Notes: generated by a model from the letters alone, not told the origin. A stretch of 64,000 nucleotides of DNA from Dipteris shenzhenensis (GCA_047967505.1 CM106541.1), one strand, 5' to 3'. Shown: positions 1-11,337, counted from the first letter of the stretch. Numbers and translations: made by a program.

Positions 1-806
1 TTCTGTAGAGTTGTAGTTCGGTGTTGCCATTTTGAGTACAATGTTTTTCCATTGCTTCGCGATTTCATTACTCTTTCATAAGGCAAAGACTCTTAATGGC
101 GGTAAACTTTGAAAAACAAGCATATGGCAAGATTAGTTATGGTGTTCTGATGGGGAAGCTTAACGATCATGGAGATGACTAGAAAATGATTGAGAGAAAG
201 ACGTGGCTTGTAGGAGCATTGAATAATAACATTCATGAGATATGGGAGTGAATATAGAAGAATATCTTTATTCTTTCATCCTCTGACATGTTTACAATAC
301 TTATGAATATTTTATAAAGTCTTTTATTACTTTCCCATATTTCGGACTCACAGAAAAAGAAGAAATTGCGGATTTCTCTTAGGGCCCCAAACTGAGCTTC
401 CTTTTTTCCTAAGTAGGACCATGTTGGAGAAACTTTGCGAGAGCTTGGAGGAAGGAGAAGGCTGTGATAGTAGAACAACAAGCTTGGAGAAACGATGTGA
501 AGGACAAGCAAAACAACAAATTAAAACCTACAATTCAAAGTTAGTGTTTGAGGATGTCCCCCTCCTCTCTCAAGTCACTTCAAAAGGCAAGGCATTTATT
601 GCCTTATCATTTGTTTTCATCCTTCATAGCTCACATGGATCTATGTTGAGCTAGTGGTACGTGCCTAACTTCATACATATGAGGACTTGAATTTAAATCC
701 CTACAAAGGCACGAAGTATAAGTGCTAGCTTTCATTTCTTTCAAGAATATCTTAAATATTTTTCTCTATTCGTATTTACTCTGCCGATTTTTCATCTTCA
801 ATATAG

Positions 807-1001
807 GTGGTTTTTCATCCGGATCGTTCTGATCCAAGATGGTGGTACGTGATCCAAGTTGCACCACGAAGTAAGCAGATTTTTGAAGATCGAGATGTGG
901 ATATGGAGATGCCACTACCAAATCCGGATCCAATTGATGAATCTAGCGAAGAAGATGTAGATCACCATATGAGGCAAGTAGTCCACATGGATGGCCTTTA
1001 A
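807..1001 (+). pseudogene. possible CACTA (En/Spm) transposase C-terminal remnant
   Basis: The short frame begins after an acceptor-like 'atatag'. Its first half reads FHPDRSDPRWWYVIQVAPRS, followed by an acidic stretch rich in Asp and Glu and a VDHHMRQ-like end. The 'DPxDPRWxxVIxxxPR' pattern followed by an acidic tail resembles the DUF4216 region found at the C-terminus of plant CACTA transposases. Only about 60 residues are present, with no TNP2-type catalytic region nearby and no terminal inverted repeats that I could find. The family call rests on pattern memory alone and the frame could be chance. Confidence 0.3.
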
Positions 1002-1355
1002 TTCTTCTCAGCATATCTTAAGTATGGTATTCTCATCTTCTAGAGCTCCTAAGGCATTGGGAGTCTACCCCCATCCTTCCTCTGACCCCAAGGTTTATCG
1101 TTTGAGTTCTTGCACTACTAGTTCAACCACCTTGACAATGGAGGCTGGCCCTTCCACCATTTTTTTCAAGGCATCATTTTCTTTCTTGATTGCACACTCT
1201 AGCTATCCTATCTATTCAAAGATTCTATCAAACATTTTTCAACCTCGTTCACAACCCTACCCCTGTAGCAACTAGATGTGACCCACCAAACCAAAGCAAC
1301 AAATCAATCACAATATACTCAAACATCAATGCCCATTTTATATGGGGATCCAAGT

Positions 1356-1458
1356 TCCATCAAGTTTCACGAATGAACTTTCACCAATGTTTATGGAGCA
1401 ACCCCATAGCTCCATGAAGTTTCATGGATGAACTTTCACCAATGTTTATGGAGCAACT
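1356..1458. repeat. 55-bp direct tandem duplication
   Basis: Two copies, 1356-1403 and 1411-1458, share the stretch from 'cc..caagtttca' through 'gaactttcaccaatgttt' and 'atggagcaac' with a few mismatches. The function is unknown. Confidence 0.8.
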
Positions 1459-3098
1459 CTTTCTACTTTTATTTTCTTTGTGAACATCTTGTGCCTTGGA
1501 GGGCAAGGATCTTGGTCTATGAAAAAGGCATCATCATATTCCTATCATCTCCCCCTTCTTGGGCCGCCTTTTTTAAGGCGAATTTGTGGAAAGACAAAGG
1601 GATTTTTTTCTAATTTTGGAGTGCAACACCTAAGAGGTGATTTGGTGGTGGTGATATAGGGGATTGATAGTATACCAAAGGAAGGTAATGGAGAATTCAC
1701 GATATATTACATACCTTTCCCAAATTAAAGAAACTTCTCATCTTGTTTGCATCAAGATTGCGATGAATTTGGGAATGCATAGTTTCATTCAAAACCTATT
1801 AAAGTTAAGTAATTATGCCTGAAGAGTGATTTGAGTATTGAAGTCAAGGGAGGTACATTCTATTCTATCCTAAGGGATTAACCTTTATGTGGAGGATATG
1901 ACCACCTAACTATGTGCTATGGATTATGCATGATCAAATTGCCCATTATGACCTTTTATTCAAAGAGAATATGCCCTTAGGTAGGTATTTGTTGATATTG
2001 GTATATCTAGATGAGAACTAGATCAAATGATGTCACACATTCAATTCAAGGTTTTAGCTACACCTTGTCTACTCATCATCATTTGAATCTAAGGAAATCC
2101 AATGACAACAGGTTTTCTTCCATTCCTTGATTGGCAAGCCATATAGACATGCTCAAGAGGGGCAAGATGAATATGCGACTCTGATCTATGTAGTTCAATC
2201 GTTGGCTTTCACAAATGAAGAATATGAAATAGTTAACGATTGTTGCTCTTATTGAACATATCATTGTATCATTGTTAAATAACCTCAAAATGTTCACAAT
2301 GAACAAGAGCATAGCTCACAATTTGCAGCTGTGTGGCATAAGCAGCCAAACTCAAATACCTGCATCCATAGTGTTAGCACTATGCAAGAACTAGGACTTG
2401 CATGTCAACTATTCTATTGCTTTCATGCAGCTATTTTGGAGTGGTATGAATCTAGGGACTTAAGCAATGTCCTGTTGAAACTTGCCTCACACTTTAAAGC
2501 CCAATAGAACCTCCACAAGTCACCAAAATTTCTGGCTTCTCAACCAAAACACCAAGGCAGATGCAGAATCCTTAAAGAGTTCACAGATTCAGTGTGATTT
2601 TGACTCATCATCCGTTGCATTTATTTTTCTGCTTCAACAAGTACAAAAAGCCTTGCACACATTAAAACTGAGTCTTAGTAGTAGTATTGAAGGTTAGTGT
2701 AAAAGGTACCACAATGATTCCAGAAGTTTATTGTATGCCAACTAAGCAGTGGTATATTATCAAATCACTCAACAAAATTAAGCTCAGTGTACATCAATTC
2801 CCCATCAACACAGATACTCAAAGCTAACTCGTAACGTGCCCAGCACCTCAACTCCAAACTAGAGCACTTTCGTGGGCAAGTAAAAGAACAAAATAAATGT
2901 AGATAACATTGGACGAATTATAGAGCACATGGCAAGGAGCTGGAGACAAGATAGCAATTCACTGACATGGAATACTTCTGTCTATTTCAACACTCGCTTA
3001 TTCTTGCAAAAGGATTAATCAAAGCCACCCACATAATGTAGGTGTATCCTATTCAGAAGAAATGAATGAATCTTATCATATGATTCGCAGGCACCATC

Positions 3099-3158
3099 TC
3101 AAAGCATAGGTTCTTTCCTGTACTCTCTTAGTATCACAGGAACGCTGGTTGGTGGTAC
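3099..3158 (-). CDS. eIF2B delta, terminal exon 7 with stop
   Basis: This 60-nt exon starts after 'cgaatgtag' and encodes VPPTSVPVILREYRKEPML, then TGA at 3101-3099. 'PPTSVPVILREYR' is the near-invariant C-terminus of plant eIF2B delta. Its presence shows that the gene is complete at the 3' end. Confidence 0.92.
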   Translation of the reverse strand, partial: VPPTSVPVILREYRKEPML

Positions 3159-3284
3159 CTACATTCGCATGACAAAAGGGTTAAGATGGACAATTTATTA
3201 TACCAAGCTTCCACATAATTGAATGCTTCACAGCCTCTAAAATATTATGCCTCCCAAAAGAACCATTATATCAAAAACAGGTAC

Positions 3285-3339
3285 CATGCCCAGCTCAGTA
3301 ATAATCATTGATACATAATCCGCAGGGGTTGCATCGTAC
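3285..3339 (-). CDS. eIF2B delta, exon 6
   Basis: A 55-nt exon encoding YDATPADYVSMIITELGM. It starts after 'attttctcag' and ends at ATG before a GTACCT donor. The sequence matches the conserved eIF2B delta segment 'YDxTPxDYVxMIITxxGM' that precedes the C-terminal strand. The phase-2 entry completes the Thr codon split with exon 5. Confidence 0.9.
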
Positions 3340-3449
3340 CTGAGAAAATTAAGTCTCAAAGTCAGATAGGTACAAAATTAAACAATATCACAAAATTCTA
3401 TGAAAAAAAATATTAAGTGTCAACCCAAGGCCAAAACCTAGATACACAC

Positions 3450-3546
3450 GTGAGGTTCAGAAGTTGAAGATGTGCACTTTGAGCCCAGCCTTCGAGTTCG
3501 TTTAAGTCTTTTCTCCCTGGGACCCTGACAAGCACATCAGGATCAC
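3450..3546 (-). CDS. eIF2B delta, exon 5
   Basis: This exon is short (97 nt). It starts after 'gtttgcag' and completes the split Gly of 'NELG|DPD', then encodes PDVLVRVPGRKDLNELEGW and QSAHLQLLNLT. The 'GDPDxLxxVPGR' and 'LQLLNL' strings are conserved in delta subunits. It ends with a split Thr codon before GTGTGT. It was found by reading the minus strand below exon 4. Confidence 0.9.
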
Positions 3547-3975
3547 CTGCAAACATCCCACTTCATTCAAAACTACTTTTACACTATATAAAGACAAACC
3601 CTCAAACAGCCTCCCTACCTCAGGGGGGAAACAAAAACGTGCATCTCTTCTTGCAAGCTAAAGTTACATTCACAAAATCAAAACCATCCAGATAACATTG
3701 AGACCCTTTACAAGCAGAAGCAGATGAAGTGAATTGAAATGGACCTAAAATTTTTTAATGAACATATGGAACCCACAATTCTCCATACGGCTAGCAATGG
3801 TTAAGCTTAATGTGCTGGAAAAGACTGTAGGATTTTATGATCTTAAATGCACCCACAGCAACCAAACTTTGAATAAAACACTCTCTCAATGACCAAGCCG
3901 TGCCAGAGGATACACTGCTTAAATGAGAATAGAAGCGAGAAAGATGCTCTGGAAAACTGCTAGCTCATCACATAC

Positions 3976-4720
3976 CGAGTTCATTTGAACAAATGGAATC
4001 GAGTTGCACCCTCTCATGGAACTTGTAAGTTTCACAGCAAATCATGACAGGAACATGAAATGCATGTGCCACCATGGCAACACAAGCTGAGCCCACTCTG
4101 GAATACACTGTCCCATTTGACAAAATTGAGGATGCTCCGAGAAAAACCCTGCTCACCTCTTGCATTATATAAGATACAGCATTAATGTGAGTGTACGTAC
4201 AGCTGATACCTCTACCCAATAATCTTCTAAGCAGTCCCTTCCCCTCCAGCTTTGGTCTTGAATCGACAATGACTACCCTGAACTTCCGGCCAAGTTCAAA
4301 TGCATGAAGAATAATCATCTCCACCACACATGATGATGAATACGTGAGGATTACATCTCCATCCCTTATCTTTGTTACTGCGTGCTTTGTTATTTCCTTG
4401 TCTGCAAAAGTTATCTTCTCTTGTATAAAACGATCAATTTCTGAGACAAGCCTGGACTTTGATTCTGCTTCTGAAAGGCCAACGGGTAACTTTGCAATCC
4501 TGGTCTTCAAAAACTTGATAGCATTTCCCATGCTTATTGACAATGGCCGACAAGTTATCAGAAAAGAGACGTGACTGTTTATCTTGGCTGTCAAGTCCCG
4601 TATCAAAGTCTTCTCCTTTGGAGTGGAATAATCCATGATAACTTCACGGAAGGCCAACAGCATTGCCACACAGCGAGCATTACCACCAACAATATCCCCA
4701 CTTAAGTATTGCAGACCAAC
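3976..4720 (-). CDS. eIF2B delta, exon 4 (IF-2B catalytic-fold core)
   Basis: This 745-nt exon encodes residues 342-590 and is the most conserved part of the gene. It begins VGLQYLSGDIVGGNARCVAM and includes 'DYSTPKEKTLIRDL', 'GDVILTYSSS', 'VVIVDSRPKLEGK', 'VFLGASSILSNGTVYSRVG' and 'KFHERVQLDSICSNELG'. These are signature segments of the IF-2B (Rossmann-like) fold shared by eIF2B alpha, beta and delta; the VDSRP and NELG elements are typical of delta. In eIF2B the three subunits form the regulatory core that senses phosphorylated eIF2 alpha. The acceptor is 'tattcccag' and the donor is GTATGT. Confidence 0.96.
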
Positions 4721-4926
4721 CTGGGAATATATCACAAAAATAAGTTAACATTTTCGGGTAAGCAGTGTAAATTATCCACCAACAAGTTCATTGACTATCT
4801 GAAACAAGGCTTTACCAGAAATCCTCCGTGAAACAATAGGTATTATGCTTAATAAAAAGAGAAAGCAAGATTTAGATGCAGTCACTGAATCAAGCAAATT
4901 ACTTTCCCAACATGATAACAGCAGAC

Positions 4927-5300
4927 CTGATAGACAGCAGGATGTGGATGCATTGGATCATCCTGGAAAAATTTAGCCTCAAGAGAAGGAAGCTGCGTCC
5001 CATGAACAAACTGAGGTAGGTGCCGAAACAATTCCACCCTGTTCTTGGTTTCAGTCTGTTCAATCAATGCACGCTTTCTGGCTTTGGCCACTCGATGCTC
5101 ATCATCAAACTGCATTCGAGGTGCTGGAACTTCCTTCTTTTTTTCTTTCTCAGCTGCTCTTTCTCCCGCTTTCTTATCTGAAACCGAGTGTGCCTTTTCT
5201 GAGAGTGTCTCCTTTTTTTGATGTTGGCCTTTGGATGACTTGCCCTCCCTCTGAAGGCCACCAACAGTCACACTGTCACCTTCGGCAGGATTCCCTCCAG
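4927..5300 (-). CDS. eIF2B delta, exon 3 (residues 217-341)
   Basis: This 374-nt exon starts after a 'gtggctgcag' acceptor. An in-frame stop just upstream excludes an independent start. It encodes a Lys/Glu-rich linker (about residues 217-275) followed by the conserved segment RVELFRHLPQFVHGTQLP and 'DDPMHPHPAVYQ'. That segment is the classic entry to the eIF2B delta core; the extra His-Pro in 'MHPHPAVY' is a small insertion against the usual form. The exon ends in phase 0 at CAG before a GTCTGC donor. On the coding strand a (TG)n(GA)n microsatellite sits about 20-85 nt upstream of the acceptor. Confidence 0.92.
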
Positions 5301-5321
5301 CTGCAGCCACACAAAAAAGTC

Positions 5322-5322
<1 letters not shown>

Positions 5323-5366
<44 letters not shown>

Positions 5367-5385
5367 CACACACACACACACACAT
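5323..5385. repeat. compound (CT)n(CA)n microsatellite
   Basis: About 19 CT units are followed by about 11 CA units. On the gene strand this reads (TG)n(GA)n, starting about 20 nt upstream of the 3' splice site of the giant intron, so length changes could affect splicing. No element boundary is visible here. Confidence 0.95.
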
Positions 5386-5487
5386 TGAACATTGATTACA
5401 CGTGATGAGATTAACTGTATTATATGGTTAGATCTCCTCCAAGTCAATACAGCTTGGACTGGGGGGGACCGCCCGAGAGGAGGCGTT

Positions 5488-5604
5488 GCTCTTGATATAG
5501 CCCATCGAATACAAAGATCAAGGAGAACATGCCCTCCACCACAGCGAGAGAGCTCGAAAGACACAAATTCAGGATATCTTTGCAGCCCACCGGAGAGCCA
5601 CCAC
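5488..5604 (+). repeat. diverged dispersed repeat, inverted partner at 18375-18497
   Basis: This stretch aligns by eye at roughly three quarters identity with the reverse complement of 18375-18497. Both contain 'tagcccatc', 'tttgcagcccac' and 'agccaccac'. On the minus strand at 18.4 kb one frame reads a Gln/Arg-rich peptide with 'TQIQDIFAAHPKAT'; here the same peptide is interrupted by a frame change. The match stops where the gypsy LTR begins, so this is probably older flank into which that element inserted. I do not recognise the family. Confidence 0.55.
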
Positions 5605-7133
5605 TGAAACCAACCTCAACAACATAAAGAGTGGTAGGATCCACTTAAATACAGCATACACAGTAAATAGACAAGTAAATATGCACCATAGAACGAATCA
5701 CAAGGGAGCTAGAGCGCTCCTACTTAGAAAAAAGACACCAATTGGCCCCAAACGTTGGCGCCCCTCGCGGTATTTATTTAACATTCATTTGAAGCCAAGC
5801 GGCTGATTACAAAGGTCTCTAGGAAGCTACACCATAGGCAAACCAACGCCCACAGACTCCCCGTCCAACCCACTTTGTAATTCCCTGCTCAACTTCAAAC
5901 GGTGAATGGCATCCAATCACTAGACAATCATGTATCCTCAGCCAACCAAAACATGCAATAGAGGCCCCAATAGCATCCACTGTCTGAACCACTCCTGCAA
6001 TCGCACAATCAAGTGCCCAACTAGCCAAACATGGCTGAACAACTACAAGACACACAACATAAATCAACCCTTCTTCGCGAGGAAAGAAACCCAGACGCAA
6101 TAACTAGCTAGCAACCAATCACGAAATGGCAAAAGCAAGCCGCCTTCTACCCAGCATCCACAGAGCTAGGTCACCCGGGCTATAAGACCCAACATCTTGC
6201 AAAGACAAGTTGATTCTACTCTGCCAGCCCCAAAAGCAACTTAGAAGCGAACACCCATGCCCAAAAAGTTACCAAAACCAGCCACAACACCCAGAAAGCT
6301 CCAGAAATCAGGTTGAAATCTCCTACAAAACCTGAAAGCCTGAAAAAGCAAGTCGCAATTCACCCGAAGCAGCTTTGTCAAGTCCAGAACTCCTGGAACA
6401 GCCCTAGAACCAATCGCAGGCACTTGGAACATCCTGGAAGAGCCCAAAAGCAAATCACAAACTGGAATAGACACCCTGGCAGAAATCGCCACCTACAACA
6501 GGCTCTTGGATCAATTGTGATTTGCTCTGGTAGGCCTTGGATCATCTGGAACTAGCCCTTGGGTAAAACCAATTTCCCAGTCAGACCCTAGATCCCCTGA
6601 AACTAGCCGCTGGGTAAAAACGAATCTTCGTGGAAGGCTGTGGATCACCTGAAACTGGTCCCTAGGTAAAAACGAATTTTTCTGACAGGCTCTGGATCAC
6701 TTGAAACTGGCCCCTAGGTAAAAACGAATTTCCCTGGCAAGCTCTCGAACCTCCTGGTAAAAAGTGATTTGACTCTAGCAGCACCTGGTAGGCTCTGGCA
6801 GCTCCAAACTGATGATCTGGCTCCTCTAGAACTGATTTGGCCAACAGCCTCTAAAAGAAGGACTCCCTCCTCCCTTTTAAAGCCCTAGGCTCCAAAAAGC
6901 AGTGTTTTTTAATTGCACCACTCTTTTGGGCCCCCTGTTGCACACTTTGGCCCTAGGAATTAATTGCCTAGTAACTAGGCGCACATTCACTATTTCCAAG
7001 GGCCCACTAGGAATTTTAATTTCCCAAGTCCCGCCCCATGGCCGGACCCTTGTGCCCCAGAGGCTCAAGGCAATCACGCGCAATTTACGGGAGTCGCAAA
7101 TCAAAAGCCCCATAATTTCATGTCCTCCTAACA
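5605..7133 (-). repeat. 3' LTR of gypsy element G
   Basis: It begins TGAAACC and ends CCTAACA on the plus strand (TG..CA termini). The first ~185 bp match 10923-11106. It contains about four copies of a ~51-bp tandem unit between 6539 and 6745, each with a GATC-containing core followed by 'gaaact' and 'ggtaaaaacgaat'. The right end is set by the adjoining purine tract, read as polypurine tract on the minus strand. Confidence 0.6.
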
Positions 7134-7591
7134 GACCCCCCTCTTGAAAGAAGACAAACGTCCTCGATTGCCTGCAAAAGAAAACCAATTGGAAACACTA
7201 CAATGTTTGTTAGGAAAAAGACAAGCAAACATTCCACATACATGCATTCACAAACAATATGCTCTCCACGATGTCCAATCCACCTCACGTATGGCCATCC
7301 CTAAGGACCCACTGCCTGTGGTACATCATGAGCATATGTAAACACTTAATGCACATCATGAACATCCAAAGTACCTGAGATATCAAATCCAAATCTGAGT
7401 GGACAGCCAACCTTGTCGCCAACAGATCACTGATAGTACATATACGATTTGTAGAGCTGCAGATAAGAAATACGTATAGCACTGCAAACCAAGTGACTAG
7501 TACACCACATACATCGTGGCCAACGATGCACGATATAGACCACTTCCAGGAATTGCGCGTCCGGAACCAAGGTCTAGGGGAATCCATTCTC

Positions 7592-7799
7592 TTTTTGTCG
7601 AAACCACATGACAAAAAAGAGCATTCCCATCTTGTCGAATCCTCATGACAAGAATAACATGCATATTTTACCGAAACCTCATGGCAAAAATAGCATTCTT
7701 ATTTTTGTCGAAACCTCATGACAAAAATAGCAATCTCATTTTGTCGAACCCTCATGACAAAAGAGCAATCTCATTTTGTCGAAACCTCATGACAAAAGA
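7592..7799. repeat. tandem array of six hairpin-forming units
   Basis: Six copies at roughly 35-45 bp spacing each contain TTTTGTC, a ~10-nt spacer (gaaacctcat) and GACAAAA, giving a 7-bp perfect stem in most units. Units 2 and 3 carry mismatches. The array lies in the internal region of gypsy element G between the 3' LTR and the gag zinc-knuckle sequence. The function is unknown. Confidence 0.8.
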
Positions 7800-7969
7800 G
7801 CATCCAAAAGTAGCAGGGAAAACACCATCCTGCAAACCGTATACATCATCCAGAATCGGATGCCAAAAAGAGTGGCAGACTCTGCCATATAAAATTTTTT
7901 TTATAAGTGCCTGTACACCGCACTATACAAAACCAGCAGTAAATAACCCACTATGGAGTTAGGAACTCT

Positions 7970-8715
7970 TGCCCTTCGGAACATTCAGTGGCTCATCTGT
8001 GTCACTAGCCGGCTGCTTCCTCTTACGGTTGGGATAATCTCTAAACTGATGTCCCTCCTCTTTGCAAATAAAACATTTTCCAGCTTCATATAAAGCGCGT
8101 CATTCCTCTGGAGACAAACGATTACGTTCATTCTTTTGACGATTAGCTTTCTTCTCTATTTTGAAAAATTGGAACCCAGTTCTCTTATCTATGTCATCTT
8201 TCCTAGATTCCTACTTCTATCCACCTTTGAACCCAAAAGTCCTCCCTTGCATCAAAGCATATGCCGTGCTAGAATTTTCGATAAGCTGAGACATGTTGGA
8301 AACTTGAGTCTTCGTGCAGTAGCCTCTGAACTCCTTAGGCAGCCCGCAACAATATTTCTCAACCTACTCAGTGAAAAGAACAATCCGGTAGGAGCTAACA
8401 ACAAACAAAGCCGCCCAAAACTTGCTATTATACTCCTCTAAATTGCGGCAATTAATGGAATTCAGCTCATGCCAAGCTGTCATGATATCTACTTCAAAGG
8501 TCGTGGTAAGCTACGCAACTGAAAACACCTGCTTAAAACCTACCCACGTGTTTGGTGCAATGTTTTGCATAAGCATAGTGGTCCACCATAAGTGCGTTCC
8601 CCTTTAGAAAACTTGCAACCTGGCGTACTTTGGATGACTCTGTGAAACTCTCTCCTGTGTAGGCTGCATCGAACTGCTGCAAAAAGGTCAAGGCTTTGAG
8701 TTTGTCCTGCACCCC
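7970..8715 (-). pseudogene. gypsy gag, C-terminal half with zinc knuckle (broken)
   Basis: Read on the minus strand, this part contains a CCHC-like knuckle (CFICKEEGHQFRDY, where the last Cys has become Tyr) followed by a basic tail (RKRKQPAS). Upstream is a stretch with 'YALMQG' typical of gypsy capsid proteins. Gag packages element RNA into particles. Several in-frame stops are present. The solo LTR at 8721-10044 separates it from the N-terminal half at 10050-10810. Confidence 0.6.
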
Positions 8716-8720
8716 GCACC

Positions 8721-10044
8721 TGTTAGAAAATTACCCAACAGAGGGTACACACAGCGGAAGACTGATAGAATAGCCCAGGAGCTCACACAGTGTGCGTGTG
8801 GGGTGTGGAATCACAAACTTCTTAACTTATGTGCATAAAATAGATGTGCAGACTCATCAATAGACAATGAACCAGCCAAATAGAGAAACCACCAAAATAA
8901 TATATTTCCATCCAAAACTATGGACACAATACAAAAGAGATAGACCCAAAGTCCCACCAATGGTGTGGTCCTCTGATCTTACCACAAGGTACTTCTCCTA
9001 TCTGCTGGCTATCTCTCGACTCAAGCCCGCGTGCTCCACCTCCGAAGTCTGTAGACTTTCCATCCAGTGTGTTCTTCTCCACCTTACTACCTGTGAATAA
9101 GCCTAGGTGGGCAGCCCCTGCCAAGCTTTGTCTGCAGCACACACGTCCCTTGGTCCTCCTGAATGTAGGCCCCAAGGTAGCTGTTCCACTGCTCCAACTT
9201 GCTTGTGAATGGCTGCTCCAGAAGATGATGATCTCAGCAACCTTCTGCCCTAGAAGACAGCCTAGGTTCAGCCTCTCCCTGGAGCTAAGTCTACAGCAAC
9301 ACCTCTCTCCTTCACTTCCTGTGTAGAGGCCCAAGGATGGTGGATATGCTGCTCCTTTTTGCTCCTCCCAAAGCTGCTTGGATGGATGATTTGTGAGGGC
9401 ACAAAGGCCCTCCTTATATAGGCCCAAGAGCCTGGCCAGCCAACCGACCCAGCAGCCCTAGAAAGGGCCGACTGCTGGTTGGTTCAGCCCCTTGCCCCTG
9501 GCCGACCAAAACTGACCCCCTTGGGATCAACCTACTGACCAGGCGGGGGGGTTTGCCAGCCCATTTGCTGGCCTCTGCTCCCCCGCCTTGCCACGTGGCC
9601 TGCGCCATTGTTTGCCTCCATGTGAGGCCTGTTCCGGCCTGCTGTGCTGGCCCGCTATGTGCTTCTAGTAGGCGCCTATGAGCCCTGCATGTATCGCCTC
9701 CTACCAGGTTCCTTTCCAGGCCCCAAAGCGCTGCTGTTCCTGCTGATGTCATTGCGCCTCGTCCAGGGCTTGCTGCAGGTCCCTGATGTCCACGTGTGTG
9801 CCACGTACATCAGGAGCTCCACGACTTGCCAGGTACCCTTCTTGCTAGCCCATAGGCCATGTCTGGATAGCTGCCCACATGGCAGCCTGTGTGCTGCCCA
9901 TGTGGCAGCCTTTACCTTTTGCTGTGTGCTGCACACATGGCAGCTCATGTGCTGCCCATGTGGCAGCCCCGATATCCCCTGGTCTACCTCCCCCATGCTC
10001 TCCTCATATGGGGGCTTACAGATGGGGAGGTGACCTTTCCAACA
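8721..10044 (-). mobile_element. solo LTR of the gag-only copia family
   Basis: The 1,324-bp sequence starts TGTTAGAAAA and ends TTTCCAACA, flanked by a perfect 5-bp target-site duplication GCACC (8716-8720 and 10045-10049). It matches the LTRs of elements A (19875-23838) and B (35594-42099), including 'agagggtacacacagcggaag' (in part) near the left end and 'cttacagatggggaggtgac' at the right end. No internal sequence remains, the usual result of LTR-LTR recombination. The orientation is inferred from A and B, whose gag reads on the minus strand. It inserted into the gypsy gag of element G. Confidence 0.9.
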
Positions 10045-10049
10045 GCACC

Positions 10050-10810
10050 TGCCTCTTTAAAGTCCTTCAACTTCCCTTGAGGTGCCAAATTGTCATAAAC
10101 AGGTGTCTGGGCAAAAGAGACAGCAGCACTCACTCTATTCCCCACACTACCAGCATTAGGAAAAGCTGTACTATTCAAACCAGCACCCGAATTTTGCATA
10201 TTTCCCAAAGCATACCTCTTTACATCCCTGAGGCTGCTCCAACATTGGCATACATCATGTTCTGTCCCATGGGTTGTAAACTAGGCTGAAACCCAACTGT
10301 TTGACTAGCAGGCATACCCAAAAATTGGGCTTGTGGGCTGACCATAGCTTGAAACACTGAACCACCATCAAAATAACCTGGCTGAACCGGGTTTGCCAAA
10401 ACTCCTTGCTGTCCGGAAACCATGGACTGAAAATTATTACCTTGAGTCGGTCCCAGAATCATGTTAGACTGCAGCTGACCATAGGATATTTGAGAGGGCT
10501 CATCCTGAAAAATGACATGTAGTCGCTTGTTAGCTTCAACATCCCTATCCCCATCATCAAGCTTCCTTTCCTTCAGCTGCACATCTGAGTTCCTCATCTT
10601 CTAGAAGCGAGGATCCTATGTGAACTGCGTGAAAGCACTCATGAAACTCTGCATCTGTGCCTTAAACAGTTCCACATCCTCCTCATCCATCCGATCATCC
10701 TAATGCTCTACAACATGCCGGGTCTCCCCTCCTGCACCCTGATCACCTCCAAGAGGTTGAGACATCTGCTCTTCCTCCTCAGAAAGGCTCACAGATCTCT
10801 CCATGTGTGA
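10050..10810 (-). pseudogene. gypsy gag, N-terminal part (broken)
   Basis: On the minus strand an ATG near 10810 opens an acidic stretch (MSHMERSVSLSEEEEQMSQP). A stop and frame breaks follow, then a Gln/Met/Gly-rich segment (10597-10220) and finally the solo LTR junction. Its position directly downstream of the primer-binding site and the continuation into a zinc knuckle at 8.0 kb support a gag identity. The sequence alone would not identify a family. Confidence 0.5.
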
Positions 10811-10922
10811 CATATTTACTGAATAGTATGTTGTCTTCTTCACCTAGTCTACTAGACTTGCACCAAGCCAACCACAGGCTCCCCTCTTGAAGAAGTTAGG
10901 TGGATCCCAACAATGGAACCAC

Positions 10923-11106
10923 TGAAACCAGCCTCAACACCATAAAGGGTGGCACGATCCACTTAAATACAGGATACACAGTAAATAGACAAGTAAATAT
11001 GCACCATAGAACAAATCACAAGGGAGCTAGAGTGCTCCTACTCAGAAACAAAACACCGATTGGCCCCAAACCTTGGCGCCCCTTGCGGCATTTATTTAAC
11101 ATTCAT
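10923..11106 (-). repeat. 5' LTR of gypsy element G (truncated)
   Basis: About 184 bp match the left end of the LTR at 5605-5790 with scattered differences. The match ends abruptly at 'aacattcattt', where LINE-derived sequence begins. Confidence 0.7.
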
Positions 11107-11337
11107 TTCGCATTCAGATGCCCCATGTACTATGAGATACCATTGTCTTTTTAGGGACGGTTTTGGGCCATTATCCAAACTTCTCTCATACCCAGACCAG
11201 GGATACCTCACTGCCTTCATCCATGAGGCGGTCCACCACCGAAAGCACTTACTCAGGACGCAGATGAGATCATCCTTTTTAATGTACTTTGTACCTTGTC
11301 CCATAGGCTCGTGAGGTCTTCCATGGACGTTAATATA

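Larger units (their letters stand above)
1..3098. other. 3' flank of the eIF2B delta gene, mostly unannotated
   Basis: I see no intact gene in this AT-rich stretch. It holds one possible transposase remnant (807-1001) and one short tandem duplication (1356-1458), listed separately. The 3' untranslated region and polyadenylation site of the minus-strand eIF2B delta gene must lie just below position 3099, but I cannot place the end. Short open frames elsewhere in the stretch show no recognisable domain. Confidence 0.6.
5605..11106 (-). mobile_element. decayed Ty3/gypsy LTR element (G), minus strand
   Basis: The element reads right to left. Its 5' LTR (10923-11106) is truncated by the LINE 3' end at 11107; about 180 bp of it matches the start of the left LTR. 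The primer-binding site is the reverse complement of 10902-10921 (TGGTTCCATTGTTGGGATCC), which looks like a degenerate form of the 'TGGCGCCGTTGTTGGGGA' type common in plant gypsy elements. The 3' LTR is 5605-7133, about 1.53 kb, preceded on the coding strand by the purine tract AAGAGGGGGG. The internal region contains only gag-like sequence and tandem repeats and no reverse transcriptase, so it is a deleted or non-autonomous copy. Confidence 0.7.

Noticed and set aside
4882-5310. Independent small gene starting with GTG at 5310 (lysine-rich protein)
   Set aside because: The sequence is an internal exon of eIF2B delta: it has an acceptor at 5301, a donor at 4927, matching phases and conserved family sequence; the frame beyond 4927 is intron.
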